Shown here: one piece after another, positions 52,085 to 61,200 of the stretch | Position numbering within the stretch: position 1 is the first letter of the stretch | How the letters are laid out: the number at the start of each line of letters is the position of its first letter | Source: DHVE2 group archaeon | GTDB taxonomy: Archaea > Thermoplasmatota > Thermoplasmata > Thermoplasmatales > Aciduliprofundaceae | Assembly: GCA_026993785.1 (NCBI GenBank) | Contig: JALWRZ010000012.1 | Span: forward strand, 61,817-125,816 | Direction of reading: 5' to 3' | DNA: 64,000 bases | Program-made: the position numbers and the translations under genes | The notes under the pieces: model-generated | Database searches by the model: none | Seen by the model: only the letters and a program-made list of their open reading frames with translations | What the model was told of the DNA's origin: nothing

Positions 52085-52093
52085 ATATTTAAA
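52085..52093 (-). promoter_or_regulatory. TATA box of rpoK
   Basis: TTTAAATAT on the minus strand; start expected near 52063, leaving a leader of about 11 nt. Confidence 0.5.
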
Positions 52094-52183
52094 CTTTTTC
52101 ACATGTAAAGCTAGAGGTGGTAGCGAGGTGTGAAAAATTGCAAGTATTTAATTTTATCAAACAAAATCAGTGATGAGGATAAG

Positions 52184-52191
52184 TTTAAATA
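52184..52191 (+). promoter_or_regulatory. TATA box of the pilus operon
   Basis: TTTAAATA; start expected near 52214, leader about 13 nt with GGTG before ATG 52227. Confidence 0.55.
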
Positions 52192-52226
52192 GGAAATGCG
52201 CTCTATAGTAAAGTGGTGCTGTATTT

Positions 52227-53117
52227 ATGAAGAGAATATATGCGAAGAAGGAGGAAGGGATTGCTTCGACTGTGGGGACTATATTTGCGCTTATGATATT
52301 TACATCTCTACTATCCATGTTTATGATGCAGGTTGTACCGGTTCAGATGAAAGGAAACGAGGCACAACATGATTTAAAGGTGGTGTCTCAGTTCTCCTAT
52401 ATGAGGAGTATGGCTGACTTACTCACGCTCACGAGAAATACAAATTACACGGCTTATGTGCCCATAAAGCTGGGGGCGGAGGGAGTAACACTATTTGCAT
52501 CACCAACCTACGGACAGCTATCCCTGTTTCCTGGAGATGTCAACAGCAGTTTTCTCCTTTCTATTCATTTCCTGGACAAATTTGGTAACAGGATATATGC
52601 CAACAGCTCCGGCAGCTTGCAGATATTTCTGCCCAATCGATACTATGTGGCAGAGGCCATCTCCTACGAAAACGGTGCGATTATAAGATACAATTTGGAT
52701 GCCAATAATGCATCCTTCGTTATCGAACCAAATATAAAGTTCCAGTATTCCGATGCACTTGGTGGCCTAGTGATCTCCGCAGTTCTCCATGTGATTTACG
52801 GACTTCCAAAGTCGGTTACTGGAGTAGAAACGAGAAATATAGGGCTAACCTATGTTGGTTCATCCTCTGCGACATTCGAGCCAAGCAATGATGTGAATAT
52901 TACCGTAAGAAGCAATTACTCCTACGGAAATCTAAACCTGAATTTTACACAGGCATGGATTAACTATCTCAACGAAAGCGTGAATGGGGCAGTGTTTGGA
53001 ATTTCTGGAAGCGGTGTGAGTGTTAGGGCAACCAATAACAATACCACGCTGGAGATAAGTAATGTGGTGCAGGTGAATGTTGAAATAGTATATTTTGAAG
53101 TGGAGATAGGCATGTGA
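52227..53117 (+). CDS. Large type IV prepilin-like protein (class III signal)
   Basis: 296 residues. The start KRIYAKKEEG|IAS followed by a hydrophobic helix is a class III signal for prepilin peptidase, with cleavage after Gly11. The exported part of about 260 residues is beta-rich with several N-x-S/T sequons, much longer than ordinary archaeal pilins. It could be a minor or tip pilin, or a pseudopilin that anchors the machine. It leads the operon with two ATPases and two TadC-like proteins. No prepilin peptidase gene is in the window. Confidence 0.8.
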   Translation: MKRIYAKKEEGIASTVGTIFALMIFTSLLSMFMMQVVPVQMKGNEAQHDLKVVSQFSYMRSMADLLTLTRNTNYTAYVPIKLGAEGVTLFASPTYGQLSLFPGDVNSSFLLSIHFLDKFGNRIYANSSGSLQIFLPNRYYVAEAISYENGAIIRYNLDANNASFVIEPNIKFQYSDALGGLVISAVLHVIYGLPKSVTGVETRNIGLTYVGSSSATFEPSNDVNITVRSNYSYGNLNLNFTQAWINYLNESVNGAVFGISGSGVSVRATNNNTTLEISNVVQVNVEIVYFEVEIGM

Positions 53118-54760
53118 TTAAAATGGTATCCAAAAGCGCAAAAAGGGTTAGTTTCGGATTCTTCCAAGGCCTCATAAAACCCAAGGTAAAGATTAAGATT
53201 CCCAAGTTTGAGGTAGCTAAAAGTAGTGATATAACGCCTATCCCACCCCTGGAGAATCCAAATTACGAGACGGTGGAGGTATATCCCATATATCCACCCT
53301 ATGTGTACGCGAGAATCATTTACAATAGAGAAGAGTACGAGTACATTTACGATCTTCTCGAGCCGCCTTTAACTGAGGAAGAGGAGGAGTTGCTCAATAG
53401 CATAAAGGATACACTGGAGAGGACTCTGACATACAACTGGAAAATAATGTCCAGAAAGGATAAAGAGCAGTATCTCATGGATAGTGTGGATAGCTTTTTA
53501 AGAAGCAGGGAAATCAAGGTAGACGAAATTTCAAAGCAGAAGATCCTTTACTATGTGGTGAGAGATTATATAGGATACCAGAAAATCGACGGTCTTATTA
53601 GGGATGAGCAAATTGAGGACATATCCTGCGATGGGGTTGGCATACCCATATACATATATCATAGGAAATATCAATCCATAAAAACTAAAGTGATGTTCAA
53701 CGACGATGATGAGCTAAATTCATTCGTCGTGTATATCTCACAGAAATGCGGGAAGCAGATATCCGTCGCAGATCCAATTCTGGATGGAACAACTGAAGAG
53801 GGACATAGAGTTCAAGCTACCTACGGGAGAGAGGTCACCACAAGGGGTGCTACTTTCACTATAAGGAGATTTAAAGAGCGCCCATTCACCCCAACAGAGC
53901 TGGTGCTCTACGGTACAGCATCCCCGGAAATCGTTGCATATTTCTGGCTCATGGTAGAGCAGGGTGAGAGTGCCATAGTAATTGGAGGGCCCGCCTGCGG
54001 AAAGACATCCACGCTCAACGCCTTTGCCATGTTCATACCCCCCGCTGCCAAGATTGTGAGCATGGAGGACACTCGAGAGATAAATCTGCCACATCAGAAC
54101 TGGATTCCGGGAACAACGAGAAGCGGAAGGGGAGAGGCAACACTCACAGGTAAGGCAGCGGGAGAGATAGATATGTACGATCTTGTCCGTGCAGCCTTAA
54201 GACAGAGGCCAAACTACATAATTGTGGGAGAGGTAAGAGGCAAGGAAACCTACACCATGTTCCAGGCCATGGCTACCGGCCATACCACCTATTCCACCAT
54301 GCATGCGGATTCCATCGTCTCGATGATTCATCGTCTTGAGAATCCGCCCATAAACTGCCCGAGAATCTTGATGACCGCTTTGAACAATGTAATAATTCAG
54401 AAGATAGTGAGAATCAGGGATACTATAGCCAGAAGAATTACGCAGGTGGTGGAGAATGTGGGTTTCGAGCCTGAGACAAATGAACTGATTACCAACGTGG
54501 TTTTTGAGTGGGAGCAGGACAAAGATGTTCATCGCTTTAAGGGCCACAGTTATCTCTTCGACAAGATAATGACCATGAAGAATCTTACCCACAACGAGAT
54601 GATGGAGGAATTTGAGAGAAGGAGGGACATAGTCAGATACTGGGTAAAGAAGAAGGTTCTGGATTACAGGGAGATCTGGAAGACTATCAACGATTATTAC
54701 AAAGACCCCATCGGAACCGCCGAGGCTGTTAGAAAGGAGCTGGAGGAGGTGGAAGAGTGA
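53114..54760 (+). CDS. Type IV pilus/secretion ATPase 1 (GspE/PilB family)
   Basis: 548 residues from GTG 53114, 8 nt after GGAG; ATG 53123 is an alternative. The N-terminal part contains SDITPIPPLENP, which recurs in the second ATPase. The ATPase core has a Walker A of unusual sequence (GGPACGKTS near residue 290), an Asp box and Walker B with GEVRGKETYTMFQAMATGH, and a His box (MHADS). It should power assembly or secretion across the membrane. Coupled to the prepilin by a 4-nt overlap. Confidence 0.92.
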   Translation: MIKMVSKSAKRVSFGFFQGLIKPKVKIKIPKFEVAKSSDITPIPPLENPNYETVEVYPIYPPYVYARIIYNREEYEYIYDLLEPPLTEEEEELLNSIKDTLERTLTYNWKIMSRKDKEQYLMDSVDSFLRSREIKVDEISKQKILYYVVRDYIGYQKIDGLIRDEQIEDISCDGVGIPIYIYHRKYQSIKTKVMFNDDDELNSFVVYISQKCGKQISVADPILDGTTEEGHRVQATYGREVTTRGATFTIRRFKERPFTPTELVLYGTASPEIVAYFWLMVEQGESAIVIGGPACGKTSTLNAFAMFIPPAAKIVSMEDTREINLPHQNWIPGTTRSGRGEATLTGKAAGEIDMYDLVRAALRQRPNYIIVGEVRGKETYTMFQAMATGHTTYSTMHADSIVSMIHRLENPPINCPRILMTALNNVIIQKIVRIRDTIARRITQVVENVGFEPETNELITNVVFEWEQDKDVHRFKGHSYLFDKIMTMKNLTHNEMMEEFERRRDIVRYWVKKKVLDYREIWKTINDYYKDPIGTAEAVRKELEEVEE

Positions 54761-55761
54761 GTTTTCTGGCAAAGCTATTTTCAAAATATGCACCCAAACC
54801 CAAGGAAGAGCGAAAATACAAGGTTAAGCTGCCGAAAGGTGTGCTGCCTACCTATATTCATATTTCTCCATATTACAAAATGGCCTGGAAGGTAATGGGA
54901 AAAATTGCAGAGAAGAACATAAAGAATAAAAAGTACTCCAAGCTCGAAATGGACCTTCTCAAGGCGCACATTCTTCTGAGACCCCAGGAGTATCTCGCCT
55001 ATGTATATTTCACAACCTTAGTGATGGGCATTGTAGGTGTGGCCCTTGGGGGATTCATAATAGCTTTCGGTGCATTACTGCTACCAAAACTACCCCTTGT
55101 AATTTTCATCGCATTGGGAGCCCTGGTAGCTGTTTTGCCACCTATGATGGCTCTGATTACTTTGCCCTCCTCCCCAGCATCTAAAGCTAAGAAAAGGGCT
55201 AAGGATATAGATGTGCATCTTCCCTCTGCCATGAATTTTATAGCCTCCCTCTCCTCGGCGGATGTTACCGTCTCCACCATCTTCAAAGAGCTGGCTCAGA
55301 GAACGGAATATGGGGAGATAGCCAAGGAAGCGGAATGGATTACAAGAGACACAGAGCTTTTGGGCAAGGACATTTTAACTGCTCTAAGTGAGGCTTCAAG
55401 AAGAAGCCCATCCACAAAATGGCAGGAGTTTTTGCAGGGCGTTGTAACCACAGCTACTTCGGGAGGACGTTTAAAGCCCTATTTTATGCTAAAAGCCGAG
55501 GAATTTGAGAAAGAGGAGAAACTGAATTTGAAAAGAAATATGGAGAATCTTGGTGTTTTCGCCGAGATATATGTAACCGTTGGTGTGGCATTTCCACTTT
55601 TCCTCGTGGTTATTATGGCCATCATGGCGCTTATCAATGCAAACTCCAGCGCGACTATCGTGCTTCTCCTAGAAATAGTGGTGATGGTGATGATCCCCCT
55701 CATCATCTTTGTGTTCAGCTATTTCATATACAGCACCAGTAAGGAGGTGGCTATTAAATGA
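54757..55761 (+). CDS. TadC/FlaJ-like pilus membrane protein 1
   Basis: 334 residues from GTG 54757 (overlap GTGA, ribosome site GGAGGTGG). It has a central cytoplasmic T2SSF domain (residues about 140-250) between membrane helices near 85-135 and 275-330, plus a basic N-terminus. It forms half of the platform that the secretion ATPase acts on. Smaller than FlaJ; it appears to work with the next gene. Confidence 0.87.
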   Translation: MSFLAKLFSKYAPKPKEERKYKVKLPKGVLPTYIHISPYYKMAWKVMGKIAEKNIKNKKYSKLEMDLLKAHILLRPQEYLAYVYFTTLVMGIVGVALGGFIIAFGALLLPKLPLVIFIALGALVAVLPPMMALITLPSSPASKAKKRAKDIDVHLPSAMNFIASLSSADVTVSTIFKELAQRTEYGEIAKEAEWITRDTELLGKDILTALSEASRRSPSTKWQEFLQGVVTTATSGGRLKPYFMLKAEEFEKEEKLNLKRNMENLGVFAEIYVTVGVAFPLFLVVIMAIMALINANSSATIVLLLEIVVMVMIPLIIFVFSYFIYSTSKEVAIK

Positions 55762-56633
55762 AAATGGAAAAGGAAAAATTCATATCCTACTCATCTGCCA
55801 CTGTGGCAGCGGTATTTATAGTTCTGGGCATTATGGGATACTTCACCCAGTTTTATTTCTTTGGATTGGAATGGCTTGATTTCATAGTCATTGGAATAGC
55901 GATATTCCTAATAGGGCCTGGAATTTATGATATGCTAAAGCAGAGGAGGATAAAGAAAATTGAAGAGAGGTTTCCCGATTTTCTGAGAGATGTGGCAGAA
56001 GCTGGAAGATTCGGTATGACCCTGGCAGAGGCTATTGTTGTGGCATCTTCCGGCAGATATGGTGCGCTTACAGATGAAATAAAGAGAATGGCATCCAAGA
56101 TTGAATGGGGTGTGCCTGTAAAGGATGCGCTTCTTTCTTTCAATGAAAGGATTAACACACCTCTGATTAATAGGATGATAGCCATCATAATAAAGGCAAA
56201 CGAGGCTGGAGGCAATGTGGCCGATGTGCTTTCCATGGTGGCCCATGCCGCTAGGGAGACCCAGCTTATGCAAAAAGAGAGAAGCATAGAGATGTTTACC
56301 TATGCCTTTGTTCTATTAACCTCCTTCTTCGTATTTGTGGCTACCATAATAATTCTTAACAGGTCATTCCTGCCAGAGATGGCAAAGGCAGGAAGGGCTG
56401 TGAGAGAGAGCCTTAAAAACATAGTTGGCGGTGCCCAGCTTCCGGTAAACATTGCCTATGAGAATATCCCCATCATCAGTTTACTATTTGTAATAGCCAC
56501 TATAATGCATGGGGTAGGCGATGGGATAATGATCGGGCTCCTTTCCGATGGTAGATTGAAAAGCGGTATGATCTGGGCCTTCATGCTCCTTGTCTCTGGA
56601 TATCTAATCCTGAGACTGGCAGGAGCAGCATGA
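55758..56633 (+). CDS. TadC/FlaJ-like pilus membrane protein 2
   Basis: 291 residues, with AAGGAGGTGG before the ATG and a 4-nt ATGA overlap. Two N-terminal helices (about 13-55), a T2SSF domain containing DFLRDVAEAGRFGMTLAEAI, and three helices in the last 120 residues. Together with protein 1 it likely makes a heteromeric platform, as TadB/TadC do. Confidence 0.87.
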   Translation: MKMEKEKFISYSSATVAAVFIVLGIMGYFTQFYFFGLEWLDFIVIGIAIFLIGPGIYDMLKQRRIKKIEERFPDFLRDVAEAGRFGMTLAEAIVVASSGRYGALTDEIKRMASKIEWGVPVKDALLSFNERINTPLINRMIAIIIKANEAGGNVADVLSMVAHAARETQLMQKERSIEMFTYAFVLLTSFFVFVATIIILNRSFLPEMAKAGRAVRESLKNIVGGAQLPVNIAYENIPIISLLFVIATIMHGVGDGIMIGLLSDGRLKSGMIWAFMLLVSGYLILRLAGAA

Positions 56634-56643
56634 GGTGATGATA

Positions 56644-58293
56644 ATGGCAATCTCAAAGAAGGATATGCCCTCCAAACTGAAGCTGATGAATCTTATGTTT
56701 CCCATGGTAAAAAAAGAGGGGTTCAAGATAAAGCTTCCCAAAAGAGGTGAAGAGCTGGGAAGCGATATCACGCCTGTACCCAAGATAACAAATCCCAACA
56801 TAAAGGAGATAGAAATCAGAAGTATTGAGGAGCCCTACTCCTATGTGAGAATTTTGTTTGACACATTTAATAGCGAATACATATATGAGGTCATAGAGCC
56901 TCCCCTCAGCAAGGAGGAGGAAAAGATACTTCAAGAAATAAAAGCGAGGCTTGTGGAGTATCTGGAGCTCAAGGTATTTGAAAGTGTTGAAGAAAGAAAG
57001 GAATATTTATTCAAGATAGCCGAAAAGGTAAGGGATGAGACATGGAAAGGCATGGATCCTGTGCTCTGGGAGAGGCTAAAATACTACATCTACAGAGATT
57101 TCATCGGGTATGGGCTTATCCAGGTGCCCATGATAGACAGTGAAGTGGAAGATATATCATGTGATGGTGTTAATATCCCAATTTACATATATCACAGAAT
57201 GTACGGTTCAATCAAATCCAATTTGATGTTCCAGAAGGAGGAGGATCTTGATCAGTATGTAATATGGATTGTTCAAAAATCGGGAAAGCACATATCCATC
57301 TCAAGCCCCATGGTTGATGCCTCACTTCCCGATGGCTCGAGATTGCAGGCTACCCTGGGGAAATATGTTACCAAGAGAGGGTCGTCATTCACCATAAGAA
57401 GATTCAAACCTAATCCCTTCACACCCATAGACCTCATAAGATTCAAGACCATGAGCAGAGAGATGATGGCCTATCTCTGGCTCGCGGTAGAGAACGGTAT
57501 GAGTATAATCGTGTGCGGAGGAACTGCAAGTGGTAAAACAACAACACTTAATGCAATACTTCTTTTCATCCCTCCAAATATGAAAATTGTTAGCATAGAG
57601 GATACCAGGGAGCTCAATTTACCGCATGAAAACTGGATACCATCGCTCACAAGAGAAGGTGTGGGCGAGCCACATCCCGTGACGGGAAAGAAGCCTGGAG
57701 AGATAGATATGTTTGATCTTCTTAAGGCAGCGCTGAGACAGAGACCGCAGTACATCATGGTCGGAGAGGTTAGAGGAGCCGAAGCATACACCGTCTTCCA
57801 GGCCATGGCCACAGGTAAAACATGCTTCACAACATTCCACGCAGAAGATGTAAAATCCATGGTGCATAGATTTGAGAACGCCCCCATCAATCTGCCTCGA
57901 GCGTTAATTAGCGCCTTAGATATCGTTATTCTTCAGGCTCAGGTTAAGGTAGGTAACACCATGACCAGGAGAGTCAAAAGCATAACGGAAATTGTTGGCA
58001 TAGACCCCGAGACCAACGAGATAATCACCAACAACGCGTATATATGGAACCCAGCCGATGATACTTTCAACTACAGCGGGCACAGCTATGTGTATGAGAA
58101 AATCGCTACAATAAAGGGCTGGTCACAGAGAAGGATGGAGCTTGAAGTGAAAAGGAGAGAGAGAATTCTCGAATACATGGAAAAATTAGGTGTAAGATAT
58201 TACAGGGACGTGGCAAGAATAGTCTCCGCATATTATAAGAACCCAGAAGAAGTTCTAAAAAGAGTAAATGAGGTATTGAGAGAAGAGACTTAA
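56644..58293 (+). CDS. Type IV pilus/secretion ATPase 2 (GspE/PilT superfamily)
   Basis: 549 residues from ATG 56644, preceded by GAGGTGAT. It is a paralogue of ATPase 1 over its whole length (SDITPVPKITNP; DISCDGVNIPIYIYHR). Walker A is canonical, GGTASGKTTT; GEVRGAEAYTVFQAMATGK and TFHAED follow. A second ATPase could allow retraction or a second assembly mode; which one assembles cannot be told from sequence. Its TAA overlaps the convergent surface-protein stop in a TTAA. Confidence 0.92.
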   Translation: MAISKKDMPSKLKLMNLMFPMVKKEGFKIKLPKRGEELGSDITPVPKITNPNIKEIEIRSIEEPYSYVRILFDTFNSEYIYEVIEPPLSKEEEKILQEIKARLVEYLELKVFESVEERKEYLFKIAEKVRDETWKGMDPVLWERLKYYIYRDFIGYGLIQVPMIDSEVEDISCDGVNIPIYIYHRMYGSIKSNLMFQKEEDLDQYVIWIVQKSGKHISISSPMVDASLPDGSRLQATLGKYVTKRGSSFTIRRFKPNPFTPIDLIRFKTMSREMMAYLWLAVENGMSIIVCGGTASGKTTTLNAILLFIPPNMKIVSIEDTRELNLPHENWIPSLTREGVGEPHPVTGKKPGEIDMFDLLKAALRQRPQYIMVGEVRGAEAYTVFQAMATGKTCFTTFHAEDVKSMVHRFENAPINLPRALISALDIVILQAQVKVGNTMTRRVKSITEIVGIDPETNEIITNNAYIWNPADDTFNYSGHSYVYEKIATIKGWSQRRMELEVKRRERILEYMEKLGVRYYRDVARIVSAYYKNPEEVLKRVNEVLREET

Positions 58294-61200
58294 CTCTCCT
58301 CTCTCTTCTTCTCCTCTTCCTCAAGAGCTATCACTTTCTTTATCACCTTTTTCTTGACTACTGGCTTTCTCTCAGCCGGTTTCTTTTCTTTCTCTGGGGG
58401 CTTCTCTTCCGGAGGTTTTTCCTCTTTTTCTTCCTTTTCCTTCTTCTCCTCTTCCTCGGGTACCTTGCCCTTTCTCTTGGCCCATTCTTCCACAGTAATA
58501 ACTCCTGGTCTCTTAAGTCTCTCGTATTCCTCCGGTTTCAGAAGCGCCCCTTCTTTAGGCTTCTCCTCTTCAGGCGCTGCTTCAGCTTCAGCAACTTCTT
58601 CTTTCTTTTCTTCCTTCTCTTCCTTCTCTTGAGGTAGAGGCGAGCCGCATACACGGCAGATCTTGGCACCCTTGGGATTTACCGCTCCGCATACCGGGCA
58701 TATTACGGTTTCTCCTTCAATTCTTTCTTCCTGTCTCTTAAGCCACTCTTGGAATGAGATAAACTCGGGATGTGTCTTCCACCACTTAAAGAATTCCTCA
58801 GTGGTGAATTCCTCGCCTATGTACTTCTTCGCCTCCGTCTTGTACTTCTCCAGATATCTCTCATACTTTGTCTTCATCTCCGAATACTTCTCATACTCAG
58901 GATCACTCTTGTCCATGAAAATGGTGCCGCAAACCGGGCAGTACTTGGAATCTTCGTCTATCCAGGAACCGCATTCGGGGCACTTGACCTTCTCCTTTTC
59001 GAATACCACACCGCAGTAGGGGCATCTCTCTGCATCTGCAGGAACAAGACGGCCACAGTTGCCGCAAATCATATACTCCTTGGCCTTCTTCTTGAAGTGC
59101 AGGAAGCCATACAGGAAGAAGCCGCCCACACCGGCAGCAATAGCCGCTACTATGATCCACAGCCAAGGTAGCTGCAGGGGTTTTTTCTCCACGACGACCT
59201 TGTATTCTTCAGCCGTAAGCACGAAATTCTTCTTTGCACCATGATACTGAAGCGTCACAATGGGGGTGTATTCACCCACCTTCTTTACAGGTATCTGGAA
59301 TATCGCAACACCATATTCGGAGGTTACAGCCGTGTATCTACCAAGATCACCAAGATTCAGAGATACAGTTACATTCCTCATATAAACCGTTCTACCCAGT
59401 GATTCTGTAGCATTCTTATTTATCACCTTCACAATCACCACAAGATGGTCATCCTGGTATATCACCTTATTATGCTCCTTGGAATATTTGGAGAACACTA
59501 TTTGCATATCTGGGGGAATCACATTAAGGCTGTAAGAGGCATTATTGTTATTGTAATTATTCTCTGTGACATTCCTATCGGGATTCAAGGCCACTTTTAT
59601 TGTATGGGAGCCTATGCCAGCGATGGTGTAATTGTATTCTATAACAACACTATCACCGGGATTGAGAATGCCTATACTCTTTTTCTCAAGGACCTTTTCA
59701 TTGTCCATTATCAAATAGGTAAGATTTGCAGGCAAACCTCCTACATTTTTAGCAACGAATGTTATGGTGACCTTCACGCCCTCAGCAACCTTATCTACCT
59801 TATTGCCATTCAGCTGAACTTCCAGGGTTCCAGAAACCACCGTGAGGTCTGCTATTTCCTGGATGTAAATTTGCTTTGGTCCGAAGGAATATTGGGCATC
59901 ACCTGTTCTGTTTGAAGTTACGTTCACATAGAAGGTTAGCTTTGCTGAAGTTCTGCCCTTAAGCAATGGGGCATACTTTTCAGCAGGCAAAATGAATTTA
60001 ATCGTGGAGGATGAATCGGCCTTAACGCTCACAGGATTGCCACCTACAGGTTCCAAAAGAATCCCCAGCTCAACCACATATAGCTGCGCATTTACTTGCG
60101 CAGTTATCACGCTATAAATTGTAACATTCACCACTATATCAGTTCCATTTATATACTCATTTTCACTCTGTATGGTGATATCATAGGGCACAGGATTTAC
60201 TGAGAAGTTAGAGGTATAAGCATCATTATTGGTATTTATATCTTCCGAGGAGTATACCTTGACCTGGACCGTGTAAGTGCCTGCCATCTGAGGTGTGAAA
60301 GTTACGGAATAGCTGGAAGGATACGTAAAGCTCTTTTGCAAAATCAAGTTCCCTGAGGGATCATAAATGGATATGTATATCGTAGCGCTGGATGGTGTGT
60401 CCTTTCCAAGATTCACCACATTGGCTGTGATATCTACGCTTTCCTCCACATATATCTCTGAGGGAGATACCGATAGGGAAGATACCGATAGATCCACATC
60501 CGCTACCACAGTGAAGGTGAAGGTACCCACCTTTTTGGCATTCACATAAAGTATGAAGGTATGCTGCCCTTGAGAAAGGGAACCCACATCCCACGAATAC
60601 ACGAAGGAATTATCTCCGGATTTCAAGTCCGTGGTATACTCGGTAAGCAGGTTGCTTTCATTATCAAGGTAGAGGGATACCTTCACGTTGCTCCACGGAT
60701 AGGTGGAGTATATCTTCCAAGTTACATTGGTGCTATGGTACCTTACCACTTCTGAAGGTGCCCAGTTCTTTGCATAGAGGTCCCCCACAGATATAGCTAC
60801 GCTCTTTTCATTATTCGCTCCATTATAGTCCCAAAGATGATAAACTCTGGCTTTAATTACATACTCATTGGGCGTGGCAAAATAGCTGCCTGGAAGAGTG
60901 AAACTCTGGGTGTATTCTGAAGAGCCTCCCATATCAGGCAGGGTAATATTGGTGTACATCACATTGTTAATCCATATGGAAAGAGAAGGTGCCTCAGCTG
61001 AGTCTTTCCCAAGATTCGCAACTTTTACGGTGAGAGAGACATCTTCACCAGTCACATAGGGTTTTTCGTTGAGAATCTTTATCTCTTCCACGGTTAAATC
61101 TACATCCTTGTATTTGGAAAGTGGAAGGTTATAAAGCACGGTGTTATTGCTTTCCAGGAGCCAGGGGAAATAGTTAAGTCCTATCTGCACCGATGCAAAT

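Noticed and set aside
58354-58632. Ser/Phe-rich ORF opposite the tail of the giant surface protein
   Set aside because: It is the antisense reading of the Glu/Lys-rich tail, a typical composition artefact.
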